Below are positions 1 through 11,127 of a DNA stretch of 31,239 nucleotides, in pieces (within the stretch, counting starts at the first letter, position 1; the number at the start of each line of letters is the position of its first letter). Under the pieces are notes generated by a model that made no database searches, had not been told where the DNA came from, and saw only the letters and a program-made list of their open reading frames with translations. The DNA is from Plantago elongata (lineage: Eukaryota > Streptophyta > Magnoliopsida > Lamiales > Plantaginaceae), in contig JAYMSP010001527.1 of NCBI GenBank assembly GCA_036897095.1, positions 1 to 31,239 on the forward strand, read 5' to 3'. A program made the translations under genes and the position numbers.

Positions 1-330
1 AATTGAATCCCCTGGGGGTATTTCGGTCAATTGAAAATATCTGAGGGCCAACATTAACAATTGAATCCCCTGGGGGTATTTTCGCCATTTTAAAAATGCA
101 GAATTGAGGTGCCGATTTTTAAAAAAGAAAAATAAATACTAAACTAAATAATTTAATTTTTATTTTTTTTAAATTATGAAAATTAATTAACTTTTAAAAA
201 AATTAAATTTTTTAAATTTTTTTTTGTTTTAATTAATGATGTTAATAACGTCATCAGACAAATTGGATGGATGTTGACTGACGTTGACCAAACCGGACAG
301 GTCAACGGGCAGGGACTTAGGGTGGTATCT
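1..330. repeat. Repeat-derived DNA with a 58-bp tandem duplication
   Basis: The same 23-bp segment (AATTGAATCCCCTGGGGGTA and the next bases) begins at position 1 and again at 59, so two copies of a roughly 58-bp unit are present, the first cut by the window edge. An A/T-homopolymer stretch follows (about 118-240), then a stretch rich in GTTGAC/GGTCAAC words (about 265-310). This composition is common in decayed plant transposons, but no terminal repeats or coding domain are visible, so no family is assigned. Confidence 0.4.
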
Positions 331-1429
331 GTAAATTTAGAAAAAGAAAGTACTTTTTATAAAGAGGTATAGTGGAGGGGTCTCAATATAAATAACCCTA
401 TAAAGATCATGCATGTTCCAGACAAGTGAACTGCAGAATATGATGTAATGCCTCTTCAGAATATGATACCTTAGCTTGGTTCGATTACTCTGGTCCCTCT
501 AGCTAGGTACATATCGATCCCCTATTTATACAGATCAGAGGTATAACTACTGAACAGGGTACAATTATATGACCCAATAGCTATAGCTATATGAAATTGT
601 GAGTATAGGTTCCACGAATCGACCAGAATTTCTCATTAGCAACTCGATTGGTTCGTTAATAAAACAAATTAATACTTGTTTAAATTCGAGTCACGATAAG
701 AAGGTTCGAACTCGATTCATTGGGCCCGAGCTTTAGTTGAGCGAGCTTGTTAGCGAAGAATATGTATTCTCTCTGTCCCACGTCAGTTGTCCAGTTTTAA
801 CTTTTACACCGTCAACAAAATTAAAGTTTGACCACGAATTAATGATAAAATCTTCAATTAAATTATATAATGGAAATTTAGGAGCTCCCCACTCCCTTTT
901 GAAGATTCAATATAGGATATTTTGAATTTCTTTTAACTTGGACATTTTCCTTTTATTCTTCCAGAAAAATTGAATAAGACTTGTTAGTCTTATATTCTTC
1001 CAGAAAAATTGTAACTTCACAAACACATATTGTAGCTTAGGCCTGAAGTTAGTTTAAGATGTTCATAAGCTATAGCCTATGGCACATGCTTAAACAAATC
1101 TATCAGTCTCACCAGAATTTCAACATACTACTTATATATAGTTATATACATCCTTTGTTTTCCACCAAATTAGAGCATATCCACTCAAATGAGCCTACAA
1201 AGTGTGCTGAATTGTGCAAGGCATTGTTCACGAGTCTTCTAATGGAGTAACTGATCAGATGATGCATAAGTTGAAACCACAGACAGCTTAAAGTTGATTT
1301 AGTTTTCATCTTTCAACAAGGAGCATTACTTTTAAGATTCCCTATCATGCATATTGACATGAACTCTGATGACCAACTCAATGTACAGAAGTATTCTTCA
1401 TGCTTTCCAGTTTTTGGGCACTTCAATGC
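331..1429. other. Intergenic DNA upstream of the WAT1 gene
   Basis: No supportable gene. The short ORFs here have no recognisable composition or motif. An 18-bp word (ATTCTTCCAGAAAAATTG) occurs twice, near 955 and 991, flanking a small inverted repeat (ATAAGAC ... GTCTTAT). A stretch near 690-745 with CGAGCTT/GAGCGAGCTT words resembles subterminal parts of plant hAT elements that recur at 3490-3570, 9550-9640 and 21120-21170. No termini could be defined. Confidence 0.4.
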
Positions 1430-1437
1430 TATATAAA
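1430..1437 (+). promoter_or_regulatory. Probable TATA box of the WAT1 gene
   Basis: TATATAAA lies about 100 bp upstream of the first ATG (1533), in a normal position for a plant core promoter with a short leader. The assignment rests on sequence and spacing only. Confidence 0.6.
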
Positions 1438-1532
1438 CAGTAATGAGCTTCATAAGAATGCACACTTAAAAACACTACTTCTGCAGTTCTGCATATAGTT
1501 CTAATTAAGATAGAGAGGTGCAGTTTCATTTA

Positions 1533-3267
1533 ATGATGTTCAACTTGCAGTCGAGGCTTGCTAAGAAAGTGAAGATATATGCAGGGGTGATCCTGCTCCA
1601 ATTTGGTTTCGCAGGTTTTGCTATCGTAGCGAAATTTGCTCTGAACAAAGGAAGCAGTCATTACATATTTTCGGTGTATAGGAATGCCATTGCTGCTGTG
1701 GTTTTCGCCCCTTTTGCGTTTGTTTTGGAGAGGTCTGATATTTTCCTTTGGCAGATAGTGGTTGTAGTTAGGAAATTTTTTGAACTAATGAACGAAACTT
1801 TCTGTTTCTGACAGGAAAATCAGGCCAAAGATGACACTTCCCATTCTCCTCAGGATTGTCCTACTCGGTTTGCTAGAGTTAATATTTCCAAAAGTTTCAA
1901 ACACAAACACCTAGTTATCAGTTACAGTGTCAGGTTTGATTGGTTACATGAACGTACTCATTTTGCTTTTTTCAGTCCGGTTATTGGTCAGAACTTATTC
2001 TACGCTGGGATGACGTACACGTCTGCCACTTTCACAGCAGCAATGTGCAATGTTCTGCCAGCTCTCACTTTCCTAATGGCATGGATATTGAGGTACAAGT
2101 TCACTTCTACGCTCTAACATGCACATGGATACAATCTCCATTTCACACACATAAATATACTAATTAGCATCTGCAGATTTTTTCTTGCTGTCGACAGGAA
2201 TACATCGTACGGGACAGAAAGTTTCACATTTTAAGGCTTTTGTTATTGTGCTTTCCACAGGGTTGAGAAGGTGAATTTGAGAAAGCTACACAGCCAAGCA
2301 AAAGTTATGGGGACTTTAGTCACCGTTGGTGGTGCTATGATCATGACGCTTGTCAGGGGATCCGAAATTGGATTGCCATGGACCAAACACCAAAACGATT
2401 CCCATGCTTCAGGATCCACAGGAGATCAACAAAGTCCCATTAAGGGTGCTTTGATGATAGGAGCAGCAAACATTGGATATTCTCTATTTTACATTTTCCA
2501 GGCAAGTTCCTTCTCCTGATAATCTTGTACTTCATTTTTTATCCGGATCCACTAATTTTCACTCATCAAACAGTCCATGGCGTTAAATTCTTCGTACCCT
2601 GCTGGACTTTCCCTGACAACATTGATATGCATGTTTGGAGCATTGCAAGGTGCAGCACTCACTCTAGCGATTGAGAGGGGTAATTTTGCCATCTGGTCAG
2701 TCGGATGGGATGCCAAGTTCCTAGCTTACGCCTATGGTGTAAGAATACATATATATGTCCCAATTATATATGTTCTTATACTCTTCCTATAATAACATTC
2801 GTTTAATCTGATCTGGTTTTGTACAGGGAATAGTCTCTTCAGGAATGACCTATTACGTCTCTGGAGTGATAATGAAAGTAAAGGGTCCTGTTTTCGTGAC
2901 ATCATTTAATCCGTTGAACATGGTCATTGTCGCGGTCCTGAGTTCGTTCATCTTTTCGGAGCAACTAGACGTGGGGAAGTAAGTATTAGTACTCTTACCA
3001 TATTGAAACAAAAAACTCTGTGATAAGAACTTAACAGAGAACGGGTTCCCAATATATGGTTGCAGGATCACAGGTTCTATGGTTATTATCCTTGGACTGT
3101 ACCTAGTGATATGGGGTAAAAGTAAAGATCTAAACGAATCTGCAAATCCTGGATCAAAATCAACTGAGGAACAAGAGATTTGGGGTAAAAAACCATCGGA
3201 GAAAGCTATAAACACTTTTGAGGCAGATGCCAAACGTACCCCAAAAGTTGAGGACAATACTGTTTGA
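1533..3267 (+). CDS. WAT1-related (UMAMIT, nodulin MtN21/EamA) membrane transporter, 7 exons
   Basis: Exons by homology and splice signals: 1533-1732, 1815-1877, 1976-2092, 2261-2501, 2574-2738, 2827-2978 and 3066-3267. Together they give an open frame of 379 residues, normal for the family. I start at the ATG pair at 1533; the frame is open further upstream only from a GTG. The protein has two EamA repeats (about residues 13-150 and 185-340), expected to form ten membrane helices. Family motifs are present: VYRNAIAAVVFAPFAFVLER, PVIGQNLFYAG, LPALTFLMAW, TLVTVGGAMIMTL, GPVFVTSFNPL and LYLVIWGKSKD, with a hydrophilic C-terminal tail. Relatives export or import amino acids or auxin at plasma or vacuolar membranes; the substrate here cannot be told. 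It looks closest to the Arabidopsis At2g37460/At2g39510 group, by memory only. Intron 4 (2502-2573) begins with GC. No break is visible. Confidence 0.93.
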
Positions 3268-3438
3268 GGGGAGAAGTACTAGAGTCTAGATATTTATGCT
3301 CTGTCTTATGTATGGCTAGATCAACAAGTACCTCGCCTCAGCTATAAGATCAACCTATCTATTTCTATCCGTGTAATTTAGAATCGAACTTCTCTAGCAT
3401 TAGACTTGCAAGAGCAGGACGTGATGATCCAACTATTC

Positions 3439-3444
3439 AATAAA
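3439..3444 (+). terminator. AATAAA polyadenylation signal of the WAT1 gene
   Basis: AATAAA sits 172 nt after the stop codon in an AT-rich stretch, a plausible plant near-upstream element. Plant signals are degenerate, so the exact cleavage site is unknown. Confidence 0.45.
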
Positions 3445-4755
3445 TATTATGTAAAAATAAAAGAAAGAGAAAAACTAAAACACTAACACTAATTTTTAGC
3501 TCGAGTCAGTAAGTAGGCTTGAGCTTGAATCATTTTTCGAGCTTTAGGTGAGATTGAGTAGGGCTTGTTCATGAAGTAATACTCCATCATTCATCTTCTC
3601 ATTCTTCAAATAGAAAATTTATCTTCTACTTTATCACTATTTTTCCTACTTTATTCATTTGTTCTTTTACTTTTATCGCCTTCTCTCCTATTATATTTAA
3701 TTTTTTCTTAAATTTATTTTCGGAAAGATAAATTCAGTACGAATGGAGTATTTTTATAAACAATATAATAAGTCCCAGTTTGTTTAACAACTTTCTAAAA
3801 CATAAAATAATTTTAACCATGTCGTGTTTCGCTCCTCTTCTTCTTCCGTTAATATACTCTTTCCGATTTTCGTTGTTGTTCCGCGATCGGCGCTCCCAAT
3901 TGTCGCCTCTCTTCCGTATCTAACAAGTGACACGATCGATTTGTTCCTTTATACTTCGTTGTTTGTTTCTATTTCTTTTTTCTTCTCTCTCATGTGAACG
4001 GTTTCTCTTCTGCACCCCTATTTTCACCTCCAAATCTACAACCGCAGTTGCTCGTAATCTCCCAAATCCCCAAAACAAATTGCAACATCCTGTTTACCGG
4101 CTCAAACACATCTGCGTCTCTTTTTTGTGAAGTTAACTAGAATGTAGAACTTGATCAAATTGTTCTGTACATGTATTTTTTTTCTAGTGCAAATTATTGC
4201 TACCTTTCATTGTAAATTATTTCTGCCAATCCAAGGTTTCACTTATCTGTTTTATCACAATCATGAGTTCATGATCGTGCTTATGTGTAGATTGTGTTCT
4301 ATTTTAATAAATGAACTGTTTGACTTTATAGTAAATGTTGTGTTAATTGAATTTCTTATTGGTTTATGTTGTTTTTGCTCGTGTTAGTTCATATTGATGA
4401 AGTCAGATCAGGATTTGTCGATCATTCCGTTCAAGTGATGATTTCTTCCATATAATGCAGTGCTGGTAATACTTCTATATATGTTGGGAATTTAGAAAAT
4501 ATTGATGAAGTCAGATCGAGATTTGTCGATCATTCCGTTCAATGGTACCCTTTCGTTCAATAATTTCTTCCATATGTTGCAGCGCTGGTAATATTTTTAT
4601 ATGTTGGGAATTTAGCAAAAGATTATATGTTTGTTTGAGTGTTGCAAAATGAAAATTCTGTCGTCTTCAACACATCTTATATATTAAGCTTTCATACTCT
4701 AAGCATTAGGGAGTATTAGAGAATGTAAATGTTCTCTCCGGTTCTTCTATTCTTG
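3445..4755. repeat. Intergenic DNA with a 108-bp imperfect tandem duplication (4391-4617)
   Basis: No supportable gene. The segment starting ATATTGATGAAGTCAGATC at 4391 recurs at 4499. The second copy carries an extra block of roughly 18 bp after GATCATTCCGTTCAA and otherwise follows the first through GTTGGGAATTTAG. The rest is AT-rich, with a pyrimidine-rich stretch (about 3825-4060) that could be a leader but is followed by no usable reading frame. Confidence 0.55.
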
Positions 4756-7315
4756 TGTAATACCATTTATACCCCTGATTTATTTCCTCCTTCTTCTTCT
4801 TCCTTCCTTCTTCCCGTTATTTCCAGTTCGCCCTTCTCCTTCCTCCGCCATTTTCCTTCGATCTCTTCCGTTTTCTTCTCCATGACGCCGCCGTCGGAAA
4901 TGTCCAAATTACCCTTCCTTCGCCGAGACGCCACCAACCAGCCGCCGCCGGAATTCTCTATTCTACCCTCCCTTGCCCGAGAAGACGCGTGACCTAGAAG
5001 TGTTGACGTGTGACAGCTTGTGACGGACGGAGAAGCGGCCAAGAGTGTCACGGACACGTGGTCAGCCGAGCTCCGCTTATAAATAGGCATCCCTCGCCTC
5101 TAATTCCGTCACACCCAAATCGCCCGGAAAAAAAATTGAAGTCGTAGCTTTCCCTGCTCTCTCGTCTCCCGCCTCTCTCTCTCTCTCTCTCGGCCATTCT
5201 CACCTTCACTCTCATCTTCACGCGCCTTCATCTCACCGGACTAGTTATCGTTGCTCTCGATCGACTTCTCCGGTTTGTACCCTTCTCTTTCGATTTTACT
5301 CGAATTTGGGATGGGAAATTAATTATTAAGATCTGTTTCTTTTACGATTATGTTAGTTAACTGCGTGTTGCCATTACTATCTTGCCGGCATGACGAGCAT
5401 TGTGTATACTACTTGGTGTGTCTGGTGTATACTGCTTGGATTTGTTCTATATCTGCGCGATTGCGTGAGTTGGCATGTGCGTCAAGATTTTGATGTATCA
5501 GTTGAGCCCTGTGTGTTGTATATTGCGTGTGTGGATGTCGACCGGTGGTCGACTTCTATGTGGTTGAGTTGGTCGTACTGCCTGCGGTATAGTTAGCATT
5601 GTGACACTGCTAATTGATTGGTTTAACAGTTAGTAGTGTATGTTGTTCAACTGTTTAGTGTTCATTTTCCGCGTCTATGGTTAAGCCGTGTCGAGGCTGT
5701 ACTGTGGTTGATTGTCGCGTTCTGCTTGGTTAGCTATGCTGCTCATTGACCACTGTGTGTGCGAATTCTTGTTGCTTGCTGCGTACACGAGTTAGTGTGT
5801 ATATGATTTTCGTGTTGGCCTCGTCAAGTTCAAGTCGAAGTTAGGAATCGGGATTGTTGTTTAATTTTGATCAAATTAGTTACCAAGTCAGTAATAGCTA
5901 TTGAGATTGAGTTGGTTACTACTGTGCTTATCAGTTTTTCCATCTGCCTGTTATCCTGTTGATCTGTTGTGTCCCTATACGACTGCCTTTGCTTGAGTTG
6001 TTGATCGTGTGCCTTGTTGGCTTAATTATTAAGTGCATTGTGTCGTGTCCTTGCTGATTTGTGAATTGCCTGTGGAACTTATATGCATGAATACGGTTAG
6101 GCTGTATGTTAAGGAACTTAAGCATGAAATCTGATACTGGGTCGATTTTGCGTGTGTCTTGTAGCATCATATGATTATATGAAATGATGTGCTTAAGCGT
6201 CGTCGTCATTTAACGGTTGCTACTTGATATGATTATTTGGGGAATTTTACGGGAGTCTTATAATTATTCTTGCGTAAAAGTAATAATATTGTCCGTTTAT
6301 CAGGATTACGAAGTTGCGTAACTTACAAGATCAACCAAGGTGAGCGATTTCAGGCTTTCGGCATCCGGCCCTGGGAAAGTTGTTACCTTTCAAGTCTTTT
6401 AATTCTAGTACCTGTTCCTGCTTATTTGATTGCCTGCCTAACTCTGACTTTGACTATGCGATGACATCCCGACTGACTACGACGCGACTGCTAATTACGA
6501 TTGCTGACTATAGCATTGTTATTGAATCTATTGATCTGTATTCTGGTTATAACTTGATATTCTAACCTTATGTGATTCTATTTCAGTTACCTCTTGTTAT
6601 TCCATCATGATCATGTCGTGCTGTTCCACATGATTTGCATTGCATGAAAAATGATTTCAAAAGCAACCACACATTTTTGGAAAAAAAACTTGGGAAACCG
6701 GCCTGGTTGACTTGTTCGACAAAAATGTATAAAGCGGTCTGCAGCGCTATATTTTCGGGCTCCTACTTGCGTGTTCGAACTATTCAAAAGGTCATATTTG
6801 TGTGTTGCGATGGGTCGTTACCGTCATTCAAGCAACTCCCTCGAGGTCACGCCTCCACTTGTTTATTTGACCGATACCTGATCCGTTCGGTCCAGCCCAA
6901 GACAGTTACTGTTTCAGTGTTGTGAATCTAGCACCTTTTTATGTGCTATGATCGTGCTTGCTTGTTTACGGTTTCCCCCATTTTTAAAATTGCCTGATCA
7001 GCTTGTTGTGGTGGTTTGCTATCTGGTTGCATTCATGCATTTTGATACCTGCTTGATTATCCTCACTAAGTCTATTTAACTTACGCTCTTTCTGTTTTAA
7101 CTTTGATTTTTCAGGTTTAGAGCACGAGGTGAGATTGGGGTAGACAGACTGACTGACATTACCTTGCTACCTATTTCGCTGCTGATTTATTAGGCGTATG
7201 AAATAACTATTGACTTGTAAATTATATTTGAGGTTTGTAATAATTATACGCTTTGATCTATAGTATTTGGGAGTTTGGTATAATCCTTAACGTCCGAATC
7301 CGGACGGTCCTTACA
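4756..7315 (+). mobile_element. Candidate long solo LTR (Del/Tekay-like) or non-coding transcription unit
   Basis: The block begins TGTAATACC and ends TTACA, a 5-bp inverted terminal pair of LTR type, and is about 2.56 kb, within the range of Del/Tekay-type LTRs. It carries a CACGTG G-box (about 5056), a TATAAATA box (about 5079), then a pyrimidine-rich leader with a (CT)n run (5173-5191) and a possible splice donor near 5273. The 2-kb tail has no credible coding frame. Against the LTR reading, I see no matching 5-bp target duplication, primer-binding site or polypurine tract. A host long non-coding RNA gene, or an old LTR with lost flanks, remains possible. Confidence 0.4.
5079..5086 (+). 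promoter_or_regulatory. TATA box with upstream G-box in the 4756-7315 block
   Basis: TATAAATA is preceded by the G-box CACGTG about 20 bp upstream and by other ACGTG/GACG words at about 5000-5030. It is followed about 30 bp on by a pyrimidine-rich leader. This is a well-formed plant core promoter, directed rightwards, with no protein-coding gene downstream. Confidence 0.55.
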
Positions 7316-8376
7316 ATATATGTATGTTTGGAATAGACTGCAACTGCTACTATATATGTATGTTTGGAATAGACTGCAGTAGATTTAAACATGTATGTAT
7401 AATTGTATGATATGAATTTCACCAAATTTGCAGTTGCTTGGACTTCTATTATGTTCATAATAATACATTTTATTGTACTTCTTTTTGTTAAACTTCTTTA
7501 GGGATGGTAAACTAACTCTGTTACTTATTTGTTTGAATATATAGCATTGTTGATTATTTTAGAGAAAGTATGATTGATTTTGAAACACTTGAAAATGAAT
7601 TTGTAAAAAATAAAGGTTCATTATATTGAAAATAAGTGCATTATTGATAATTGATGTATTAATCTTTATACAGGATCTGAGCAGTGGTCTCTTAGGAATT
7701 AATAGTTATAATTACTCTTTAACAGAGCACGGCATGACTAACTAGCACCGATAATTAATTGTTTAAATGGTATCCTCAACATGTCAATATGCAGTTGAGT
7801 GAAAAAATAAATTAGCATTCAACTGTGTTTATTATTTTGTTCTTTTTTTAAATATCTAGATTGATTAAATAACCACAAAGTCTACTTATACTGTAAGGTA
7901 TTTGGCATAACTGGTTCTTAATTTTTCTTTTATCTTCTGGAGATCTTATTCATGGACAAAAAAATTGCAGTGCAGACTTCGAAGCTATGGTAAGCTTTAC
8001 TATGACTCTGTCTGTTGTAATGTTGGGTGATATATTGGAACCTGCATTTTTTATTGAATTGTAACATTCATGAGTATATATAAGACAGTGATTTTATGCA
8101 CTGAAGAAAGTAAAACACTTGTTATCTTTCTGACTTGTTCAACACCAATGCAAAGCAATGACAAGTTAACTATATCTACTTTAATTTTCCATTTATCACT
8201 TTTTTTGTTGTTTTTATTTTTCGACATTCCATTTGTTATCTAAGTGTACTGATCAATTACTTTGTCTCGTTGAATACATGTTTATTGATTTAGCTGGAAT
8301 GTTGAAGGGGCTTGTAAATTACTTTCACGTACCTGAACGTTGAAGGTCAAGGTTGAGTTGCTTCCAAAAATGAAAG
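7316..8376. other. AT-rich intergenic DNA with a short tandem duplication (7317-7378)
   Basis: A 26-bp segment containing GTATGTTTGGAATAGACTGC occurs at 7317 and again at 7353 (period 36), immediately after the proposed LTR end. Nothing else in this stretch supports a gene; the ORFs are short and low-complexity. Confidence 0.5.
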
Positions 8377-9011
8377 TTCTAACTTAGGAGTGTTATCAAA
8401 CTGAACGAACAGAATATGAGAGCTTATTGAATGTTTATTAGTTTAGAATTTTAGTGTTCATGTAGATGTTCGTGTTCGTCGAACAACTTATTCACTTGTT
8501 CATATTCAGTTCGTTAAGGTTTTTATGTGTTCGTGTTTGTTCGTTAAGCTTTTGTTCGCGAACAATCCGTTCGTTTGTTCATTAAGATCGCGTTCATGAA
8601 CATTGTTAGAACCCTAAAAACAAAGTAGAAATATTGTAAAAATAGAGTGAAAGGTCCTTAAAAATCATATTGCATGGCAAATATCATGATTCCACGTAAA
8701 GTCATATATTCATCCTACGAATAATATGAATTAAGACGAGCCACAAGTTTACAACTATCCAAAATGGAGTAAAATATATAATTATATTATATTACTTACT
8801 ATATTATATAAACTAAATATATATATATATATATTTATATTGTTCATGAACAGTTCGCGAACTACCGAACAATAAATTTTATGTTCGTTTATTAACAAAC
8901 GTGTTCGCGAACCGTTCAAACAGGTCAATATCAAATACAAATTGAACATTGATCGAAATTTTCGTCACATTTTTACGAACTATTAGTTTGCTAAATATCC
9001 CTATTCTAACT
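8377..9011. mobile_element. Non-autonomous hAT element with perfect 8-bp target-site duplication
   Basis: The element spans 8385-9003 (619 bp) and is flanked by identical 8-bp copies of TTCTAACT (8377-8384 and 9004-9011), the hAT hallmark. The ends are imperfect inverted repeats: TAGGAGTGTTATCAAACT on the left and, read inward from the right, TAGGGATATTTAGCAAACT. Near both ends are many GTTCG/CGAAC words (GTTCGCGAAC occurs on both sides), like the subterminal transposase-binding repeats of Ac/Ds-type elements. A (TA)n run lies inside, about 8818-8833. There is no transposase ORF, so it must be moved in trans. The intact duplication suggests a fairly young insertion. Confidence 0.85.
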
Positions 9012-10343
9012 TTAATGCCTTTCTTCTATGTTAGAGTTTAGATTCTTTCAAGATTATTTATTGAGAGAGCACAATAATCGATTTCGAGAAAATGATGAAT
9101 TTGTTAAGCAACATACTAAATGATATGGCTACTGGGATAATTTGGTTTTGCTTATACAATACTTGGAGATTAGCTTACTTTTTTGTTCCTCCTGCATATG
9201 GTGGGCTATAAAATCCAACTTTCAATCTCGACTGGTCACAAAGAAGGAGATTTGTAGATTATGATTTATAGATTATAGATGAATTGTATTTGTTATATGA
9301 TAAATGATTTCTTTTCTTAAACATGGGAGAGTGGCAATCTATTTACTTCCTTTGTTGCTTTGTTCCATAGGGTTTTATATATTGTTCATAATATTGCTTT
9401 CATTTTACCAATTCATTAGCCAGGTATTAACATAATTGTATCTATTCAATCCATGTTTAAATACTCCACCAACTAAAAATATGTTTGAATGACTAATCAA
9501 CTAGATATGCTTCAAATCTAGTTGATTTGAATATAATTGAGTTTAATTGATTATCAACGATTCGAGCCTTACTCATCTCGATAACAAAACGAAAGCACCA
9601 ACGGCTCAACTCAAACGAGCTTGTATCTAAATGAGTTGGGCTAACATATCTAGTTATGTTTCTCCAGTTAGTCTTAACTAAATATGGAAAGGCAGCAGTA
9701 TATTACTACTCATACATGATTCAACCTCCACAGCCGAATATTTAGTAGTGAAAGGGATAGTTTAATAGTGAAAAGGGATGGGATAAGAGTTGTAGTCCCC
9801 CACTAATTATGGGCTCGTGAACTACATTAAATGTCTTTCTTTCACGAATAGTTTGAAAACAACAAGTTATACTACTAGTAAAATTGGCAATCCCAAACAG
9901 TGCACATAATAGTTGAATATTATTATTATTAATTAAAGTTTGCTGATGATGTATAAAATTGAAGGATAAGTTAGCCGTTGAGATGCAAATGGATTAAGAA
10001 AATCGGAAAATGGCAGAGACAGAGCGTGGTCATATCGTCATCTTTCTCACTTCCAAGAGACGCTCCGATAACGATTCTCATACTTTTAAATTGCTAGCTT
10101 GGAAGTGAGTGTGACCCATATTATATTACAAAATATTGTTAATTAATTATTAAGAGTTGGATTTAATTATAAACCAAAAAAAAAAAAAAAAAAAAGAGTC
10201 AGTCTTAGATAAGTAGCAGGAGACAGTCACTGTTTACTCCTGTGCAATAAACTCCAAACTCAGAGGGACCTCCTTTTCGATCCGCCTTTCTCGCTCTCTT
10301 CCCATCATCACCATTTCTACTTCACCCCCATACTTCCTGGTTC
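9012..10343. other. Intergenic DNA with a 20-A homopolymer
   Basis: No gene supported. A run of 20 A residues lies at 10176-10195, not preceded by any recognisable retroposed gene. The stretch about 9550-9640 has GAGCC/CGAGCTT words like those of decayed hAT elements. Confidence 0.4.
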
Positions 10344-11127
10344 CTATAAACAACCCACCTTTCAATTTCAACTTCAACTCCGACTCTCCTTTTCCCCACG
10401 AATTACTCTTACATCATACTCTATTTTACTATATTCAACTTTCTGTAAGTTCAGACGCACACGCATAAATAAGTAGTAAAAATATTCAAAACCATAAAAT
10501 TGAAACCGGAATGTTAAATTAATGGTAGCTTGCTACTTAGTTGATTTTTGTCAACAACTAGGACAAGTTTTAATTATTAAAGTTATAGCTTATTAATTAC
10601 TTGGATAGAACTACATAATGAACATATTTGAAAAATAAACACATTAGCTAGTTCATAAGGTAGAAGAACTAATGGCTTAAGGGGAACGTACAGTAGGAGT
10701 AAAAACTGCATACATTGCATTTGATTTGATTTAAGGCATGGAGATTAATGTAATAACAGTTTTAAATAAAGTAAATTCGTAGTATTTGAGTTAAGGAGTC
10801 ATTATTATGAACATACCTAAACTGAATATCTGGAATTATATTGAAACAAATAGAAATGGAAGCGGTACGGAGGGTTGCAATTTCAAAATTTTGTGGTGTC
10901 ACTATATTAAAGACCCTTTCTTTGTTTCCTTCCATATAAGTTATCATCAGTAAGACTAGCAACAAGTAGCACTTGTGTCATTTTCATCCACCCTTCTCTG
11001 CTCATAGACTGTATACTAATACACATATAGCAGCATTTCATCATACTTCTTCTTGTCAATCTCTTTTGAACCTTCTTGTTTTTGTCTCTCCTAGTCCTAT
11101 CCCATATTCTTACTATACAACATAAAC
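10344..11127 (+). promoter_or_regulatory. Putative promoter and leader (with possible leader intron) of the TRM gene
   Basis: CTATAAA at 10344-10350 is followed by a C/T-rich, ATG-poor stretch to 10444, then a strong splice donor (GTAAGT at 10445). A pyrimidine-rich tract ending CTAG at 11091-11094 would be a suitable acceptor, leaving a 33-nt second leader exon before the ATG at 11128. This would make a leader intron of about 650 bp. It is inferred from signals only; a nearer promoter around 10990-11040 is the alternative. Confidence 0.35.

Noticed and set aside
700..715. GGTTCGAACTC resembles a tRNA B box
   Set aside because: No A box, acceptor stem or cloverleaf can be built around it; the word fits the CGAGCTT-type transposon remnant instead.
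1518..1532. Upstream extension of the WAT1 frame to 1518
   Set aside because: The codon at 1518 is GTG; the first ATG in frame is at 1533 and fits family N-termini.
4729..5090. Overlapping ORFs on both strands (4729-4992 plus, 4767-5090 minus)
   Set aside because: Low-complexity Ser/Pro- or Arg/Glu-rich translations of a pyrimidine-rich stretch, lying inside the promoter-like part of the proposed LTR; no family features.
7966..7992. Mini-exon-like stretch flanked by TGCAG and GTAAGC
   Set aside because: It is too short and isolated, with no neighbouring coding exons; splice-like words of this kind are expected by chance.
10176..10195. 20-A run considered as the tail of a retroposed gene or SINE
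   Set aside because: No flanking direct repeats, no pol III boxes and no gene-like sequence before it; a simple homopolymer is enough.
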